From positions 1 through 28,119 of the forward strand of contig CAYNEI010000030.1 of NCBI GenBank assembly GCA_964396185.1: 28,119 nt of DNA, written 5' to 3'. Numbering within the stretch: the stretch's first letter is position 1; every line of letters starts with the position of its first letter. This DNA is from CAYNEI01 sp964396185 (GTDB lineage Archaea; Thermoplasmatota; SW-10-69-26). Made by a program: the position numbers and the translations under genes. Below are positions 25,120 to 28,119 of the stretch, one piece after another. The notes under the pieces were generated by a model. That model had not been told where the DNA came from. It saw only the letters and a list, made by a program, of their open reading frames with translations, and ran no database searches.

Positions 25120-25374
25120 TCAACGAACCCCCACGTTCACCAGCTTGGCTGCCGCCATGACCGGTGGCCCGCCGAGGTGCGAGGTGGGGAAGCCGAGCCA
25201 GACCACGTCCCCCGTGGTGTCGATGCCGAGGTAGTCCCCGATGCTGGGCACGGGCCCGGTGAACTCGTTGCTGTTCTGGTGGCGGCCGATCGGGCGGGCG
25301 GGGGAGCTAGACGCCCAGAGACCGGCACGCGCCCCGGGCGGCCTCGAAGAGCTGGTCGTAGATCTCCCATGGGA
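25120..25374 (-). pseudogene. Remnant C-terminus of a BNR/sialidase-like protein
   Basis: This frame opens after a TGA at 25375-25377 and ends at TGA 25120-25122, with no plausible start codon. From about 25336 downward it reads like the last blade of a secreted sialidase-like protein: LWASSSPARPIGRHQNSNEF, then TGPVPSIGDYLGIDTTGDVV and VWLGFPTSHLGG. The IGDYLGI element parallels RVGDYNGL near the end of the BNR lipoprotein at 1787-3676. The upstream part of the expected protein is absent; instead the frame merges with the small ORF at 25307-25519. A deletion that joined two genes out of frame is the simplest reading. Confidence 0.55.
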
Positions 25375-25519
25375 TCACCGGCGCACCGAGCGTCATGAGG
25401 TCCTCATAGTATCCGGTGCCACGGTCCGGCTCAAGGATGCGAAGCAACCCGCCGGGCTCCAGCACCCCCGCTTCGGGATGCAGAAGGAGCCGGACATCGT
25501 TGGGGTCACCGCGGTTCAT
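25307..25519 (-). CDS. Small unknown protein, possibly 3'-truncated
   Basis: 70 residues from ATG 25519, which overlaps the stop of the winged-helix regulator gene (ATGA), so the two are probably cotranscribed. I do not recognise the family. The sequence contains EAGVLEPGGLLRILEPDRG and YYEDLMTLGAPVIPWEIYDQ, with no signal peptide or membrane segment, and looks like a soluble cytoplasmic protein. The last ten or so residues (ARGACRSLGV) overlap the remnant of a BNR protein in another frame. The natural C-terminus may have been lost when that junction formed, so the ORF may be a truncated gene. Confidence 0.5.
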   Translation of the reverse strand: MNRGDPNDVRLLLHPEAGVLEPGGLLRILEPDRGTGYYEDLMTLGAPVIPWEIYDQLFEAARGACRSLGV

Positions 25520-25866
25520 GCCTCTAAGAGCTGATCGGTCGTCTCTGCGCCAAGCTCTCCCCGGTGCTTTCTCAACACCTGGTCCAGCTCAAGCAACGTG
25601 TCGACGATCTTCTGTCCGTAGTCGGACAGCTCGACGGCTACCTGGATCCGACCATCCTCGAACCCAGCGCCCTTTGCAGAGCGCAGGAACACCAGGTTCT
25701 GGCGGGCCAGCCGCTCGGTGATCCGCTTGAACTCGGCCTTCTTGGCGCCGATGGCCTTGCGGGCGTGGTTGTATGGGACGAGCCCCTCGCGGTGTAGGAA
25801 GTAGATGAGCTGCTTGACCGCGGGGCGCCCGAACGTGTACGTGACCGGGTTCTCCGTGTGCCGCAT
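25516..25866 (-). CDS. Small winged-helix DNA-binding regulator
   Basis: 116 residues from ATG 25866 (RHTENPVTYTFGRP). A TATA box about 29 bases upstream fits this start; the frame is open to 25917 but that would run through the promoter. Helices around VKQLIYFLHREGLVPYNHAR, then KAEFKRITERLARQNLVFLR, followed by a beta-wing (GRIQVAVELSDYGQKIVDTL) match the archaeal winged helix-turn-helix pattern, in which the second block is the recognition helix and the wing ends with a Ser/Asp-Tyr-Gly turn. The C-terminal LLELDQVLRKHRGELG is likely a dimerisation helix. No ligand domain is present. It may regulate itself and the neighbouring surface-protein array, but the sequence does not prove that. The next gene overlaps it by four bases. 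Confidence 0.75.
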   Translation of the reverse strand: MRHTENPVTYTFGRPAVKQLIYFLHREGLVPYNHARKAIGAKKAEFKRITERLARQNLVFLRSAKGAGFEDGRIQVAVELSDYGQKIVDTLLELDQVLRKHRGELGAETTDQLLEA

Positions 25867-25888
25867 TGGTACACAACATGTTATCCTT

Positions 25889-25907
25889 CTTCCTATATGA
25901 ACTTTCC
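25889..25907 (-). promoter_or_regulatory. Archaeal promoter (BRE/TATA) of the winged-helix regulator
   Basis: The minus strand reads GGAAAGTTCATATAGGAAG. CATATA is a good TATA core centred at about 25895, 29 bases before the ATG at 25866, and the purine-rich GGAAAG just upstream fits a BRE. The predicted transcript starts within a few bases of the ATG and no Shine-Dalgarno site is present. AACATGTT (25875-25882), an 8-bp palindrome between TATA and ATG, could be an autoregulatory site. Confidence 0.65.
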
Positions 25908-26123
25908 ACTGCGCCACCCCATATGCGCCGTGGCCATCAGGCAGTCACGGTTCGACTCCCGTGACCCCAACCGCGTCAGGCGGACGCGGGGATGTCCGGG
26001 TCACCGCTCTACAGTTCCCCGGGATCGAAGTGAAGCGGCTTGGTCAACCGCTTGACGGGTGTTCCCCCGCATGGATCACGAGGGGTGCCAGCAGACGGAG
26101 AACGGCAACTCCACGGCGGCACC
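25908..26123. other. Intergenic stretch with two hairpins, no gene seen
   Basis: Between the membrane-protein stop (26124) and the regulator promoter I see no coding frame on either strand that looks real. A 7-bp inverted repeat GTCACGG/CCGTGAC with an 8-base loop is at 25944-25965, and AAGCGG/CCGCTT with a 9-base loop at 26033-26053. Neither is followed by a T-run. The first resembles a tRNA T-arm by eye but does not fold as one. Confidence 0.4.
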
Positions 26124-26915
26124 TCACGCAACGGCCTCCTCGGTCGCTGCCTCCGCCGCTGCCTCGCTCGCGCGCCGCATTGCCGCCGTGTTCTTCGCGA
26201 TCTCCACAACCACGACCGTGGCTTCGGCCAGGAAGTAGAACACCAAAATCGCCACGGCCCCGATGGGCACCGCCAGGACCGCGCCCAGGAGCGCGCCCCC
26301 CAATCCCGCCGCCGCGCCCGCGGAGGCGGCGGCCCCGAAGAACCCGACAGCAGCACCGATCGGGAGCGCCACGGCCGCTGCTATCTCCCCGGTTACGCGG
26401 AGCAAGAGTGACCAGAGGGGGATGATCGTGAACCGCTCCTCTGGCAAGGCGTCCACGTGCCGAGCGCGGATGACCAGCAGGTGCGCCACCATGTAGGTCG
26501 AGGCGATGACGAGGACTTGGAGGACCAGCATGACGAGGATGCCCACTATCCAATCGGCGGCCGTGTTGAAGAACGTGGTGCCATTCGCCCACAGGAACAC
26601 GGAGGCTACGATGCCGCCGAGCGCCACGGCTACCGCGGCCAGGCGCATGGCGATGGCCGTCGCTCGCGTGAATGGCCGCCCCTCGGAAACGAAATTGAGC
26701 ACTGGACCCATGAACATCAGCCGGCGCCAGTTGAACTCCTGGATTTTGGCCGCCATCGCGGCTCCATCGAACTGGCCCGGCGCGCGCGCGGGGGCGGCGG
26801 CCATGACCGGGGTGGGTTCACCGGAGGGTGTCCCGTACCCACAACTCGGGCATTCAGGTTTCTGCCCTGGCTCGACCGCGACGACCGTTCCGCATCTTGG
26901 ACACTTCTTCTTCAT
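26124..26915 (-). CDS. Zinc-ribbon multi-pass membrane protein
   Basis: 263 residues from ATG 26915, supported by GGAGGG seven bases upstream and by starting directly at a zinc ribbon (KKKCPRCGTVV ... PECPSCGYG, two CxxC pairs at about 4-7 and 21-24). A GTG at 27041 that overlaps the upstream stop (GTGA) is an alternative and would add 42 residues of unremarkable sequence. After a Pro/Ala linker comes FNWRRLMFMGPVLNF, then hydrophobic segments around IAMRLAAVAVALGGIVASVF, WIVGILVMLVLQVLVIASTY, and a long Gly/Ala-rich pair (GEIAAAVALPIGAAVGFF ... GAVLAVPIGAVAILVFYFLA). The cytoplasmic tail is Ala/Glu-rich. I see a weak resemblance to small two-helix membrane domains with an R..xE..V..I..N pattern. 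The function is unknown. Confidence 0.75.
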   Translation of the reverse strand: MKKKCPRCGTVVAVEPGQKPECPSCGYGTPSGEPTPVMAAAPARAPGQFDGAAMAAKIQEFNWRRLMFMGPVLNFVSEGRPFTRATAIAMRLAAVAVALGGIVASVFLWANGTTFFNTAADWIVGILVMLVLQVLVIASTYMVAHLLVIRARHVDALPEERFTIIPLWSLLLRVTGEIAAAVALPIGAAVGFFGAAASAGAAAGLGGALLGAVLAVPIGAVAILVFYFLAEATVVVVEIAKNTAAMRRASEAAAEAATEEAVA

Positions 26916-26920
26916 GGAAT

Positions 26921-26926
26921 CCCTCC
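26921..26926 (-). promoter_or_regulatory. Shine-Dalgarno site deciding the start at 26915
   Basis: GGAGGG on the minus strand ends five bases before the ATG at 26915. It is the reason for preferring this start over the longer GTG form at 27041. Confidence 0.6.
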
Positions 26927-27037
26927 GCTGCCTACAGGTACTGTCGGTCCCTTGCCCTGGCTGAGCGAGGACCGACCCAATCGACAGATACCCCGCACCC
27001 GGCCGAATCCGATACGCGCGGTCTTCGCCTTCATTTT

Positions 27038-28119
27038 TCACCGCCTCCGGGAACGACCCTTTCGCTCAGGAGGCTCGTCAGGGACGGTTTCCCACTCGTC
27101 ATCGACGTCCAGCCATTCGTCATCCTCCGCGGGGGCGCCGGTGTGCTCCTCAACAGCTTCCCAGCCGTCACCGGGCGCCGGATCTGACGCATCCTCCTCC
27201 ACCGGGGCCCAATCGTCGGCCTGAACGGCGCGTCGGTCTGACCTGGCCGGTGCGTCCCGATCGGCGCGAGCCGCGGTTTCGCGCGGTTCGGTGAGTTCGT
27301 CGGATAGACCAGGCTTCGCTGCGGGTTCGTCCCAGGTAGGTGCGGTTCCCGGCGCCTCGCCCGAATGGTCCAGCCAGCCCTCTTGGTCGACGGTCTCTGC
27401 GGGCCCCTCGTCGACCGGGCGCCAGTCGTCGTGTCCGAGGGGGCCGAGAGGCGGGCGGTGCCCCCTCGACCGCGCACGGGACCGGAGCGCTACCCCTCCG
27501 ACGAGGCCGACGACCAAGACTGCGGCGCCACCCATGAGGAGCCAGCGCCCCGAACCGGCGCCTTCAGGTTCGGGTCCTGGCGCGGCCTCCGCTCCGGCCG
27601 GACCCGATTCAGCGGGTGGGATGACCTGGGGGGCGAAACCCGAAACCTGGTGGGGCGTGTGGCGGTCGACGGTCGGCTCGCCATTCAACTGTCCGTAATC
27701 GTTGCTGCCCCAACAGTATGCCGTCCCATCAGTCAAACGAGCGCACACATGCCGGTAGAGTGCAGTAATCTGTGCGACGTTCGAGAGGCCCTGCACCCGC
27801 ACGGGCGTCGGGCTGTACGAGGTTGTGCCGTCGCCGAGTTGACCTTCGTCGTTGGAACCCCAACAATATGCGGTCCTGTCCGTGACTCGCGCACACGAGA
27901 AATCCTCGCCTACGGTGATGTCAGTGATGTTCGTAAGCCCTTGAACGGGAACGGGCGTCGGGCTGTACGAGGTTGTGCCGTTCCCGAGTTGACCTTCGTC
28001 GTTGGAACCCCAACAATATGCGGTGCCGTCCGTGACTCGCGCACACGAGAAATCCTCGCCTACGGTGATGTCAGTGATGTTCGTGAGCCCTTGAACGGGA
28101 ACGGGCGTCGAGCGCTCCA
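27038..28119 (-). CDS. RCC1-repeat surface protein with TM helix and acidic Trp-rich tail, N-terminus outside window
   Basis: 359 residues are visible and the frame is open at the right edge, so the N-terminus and probably more repeats lie outside. Three RCC1-type blades of about 50 residues are visible (GLTNITDITVGEDFSCARVT, DGTAYCWGSNDEGQLG). Each has two Cys about ten residues apart, suggesting a disulfide and an extracellular location. A Pro/Glu/Gly linker, a transmembrane helix at about visible residues 192-210 (WLLMGGAAVLVVGLVGGVAL), a basic stretch (RSRARSRGHR) and an acidic tail follow. The tail carries Trp motifs (DDWRPVDE, EGWLD, DDWAPVEE, DGWEAVEE, DEWLD, DEWETV) and ends RKGRSRRR. 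RCC1 proteins of prokaryotes are usually secreted binding propellers. The tail function is unknown. Confidence 0.88.
   Translation of the reverse strand, partial: ERSTPVPVQGLTNITDITVGEDFSCARVTDGTAYCWGSNDEGQLGNGTTSYSPTPVPVQGLTNITDITVGEDFSCARVTDRTAYCWGSNDEGQLGDGTTSYSPTPVRVQGLSNVAQITALYRHVCARLTDGTAYCWGSNDYGQLNGEPTVDRHTPHQVSGFAPQVIPPAESGPAGAEAAPGPEPEGAGSGRWLLMGGAAVLVVGLVGGVALRSRARSRGHRPPLGPLGHDDWRPVDEGPAETVDQEGWLDHSGEAPGTAPTWDEPAAKPGLSDELTEPRETAARADRDAPARSDRRAVQADDWAPVEEDASDPAPGDGWEAVEEHTGAPAEDDEWLDVDDEWETVPDEPPERKGRSRRR
27841..28111 (-). repeat. Near-identical 150-bp tandem repeat encoding RCC1 blades
   Basis: The stretch starting GACCTTCGTCGTTGG at 27841 recurs at 27991 with a period of 150 bp (50 codons, one RCC1 blade). 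Over about 120 aligned bases I count three differences, far fewer than the third blade shows, so the two blades were duplicated recently. The copy running into the right edge diverges in its last bases. Confidence 0.85.

Noticed and set aside
25944..25970. tRNA 3'-end-like sequence (CACGGTTCGACTCCCGTGACCCCA)
   Set aside because: The GTTCGA core looks like a T-loop, but the only good stem leaves an 8-base loop instead of 7, no matching acceptor strand (TTGGGGT) is upstream, and no anticodon arm can be drawn.
27841..28119. Repeat array as a CRISPR locus
   Set aside because: Only two units with a 150-bp period, contiguous and in frame with RCC1 blades; no spacers.

Overview
The window looks like a GC-rich archaeal chromosome segment, possibly Thermoplasmatota/Euryarchaeota; that placement is an inference and no marker gene is present. 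The support is two TATA boxes placed 25-30 bases before start codons with no Shine-Dalgarno site (leaderless initiation), Shine-Dalgarno sites at internal operon genes, nine short signal peptides ending in an LAGC/LSGC lipobox, and PQQ-propeller, BNR and RCC1 secreted proteins. Every convincing gene is on the minus strand, so transcription runs from high to low coordinates.

Region A (28119-25120, plus the intergenic stretch near 26000) holds an RCC1-repeat membrane protein cut by the window edge, a zinc-ribbon multi-pass membrane protein, a small winged-helix regulator with a clear leaderless promoter, a small unknown ORF, and a frame-broken remnant of the C-terminus of a BNR/sialidase-like protein.

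Region B (25046-16032) is four tandem paralogues of about 730-790 residues. Each has a signal peptide, a PQQ-like beta-propeller, a PKD-like domain, one transmembrane helix, and a conserved cytoplasmic helical domain of about 140 residues that I do not recognise.

Region C (15909-10087) is four tandem lipoproteins built around a 'GDWW' domain. Three of them carry an extra N-terminal beta-rich module with the signature LPxGLTMDxAExxSYNET.

Region D (10090-1) is five tandem lipoproteins. Four are BNR/Asp-box propeller proteins carrying the same N-terminal module in one or two copies. One, inserted among them, is an S15/CocE-type alpha/beta hydrolase that appears to have lost its catalytic histidine. 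The last gene runs off the left edge.

Nine consecutive lipoproteins and four membrane-anchored propellers thus form one surface-protein array of three paralogous families. Most neighbours overlap by exactly four bases (ATGA or GTGA), which suggests translational coupling and growth by tandem duplication. Internal promoters or regulatory sites are suggested at about 12740 (leaderless TATA), about 25072 (weak) and possibly the 122-bp gap at 15910-16031. No CRISPR array, insertion sequence, rRNA or convincing tRNA was found. The most notable items are the mobile N-terminal module shared between otherwise different lipoprotein families and the uncharacterised cytoplasmic domain of the propeller proteins.
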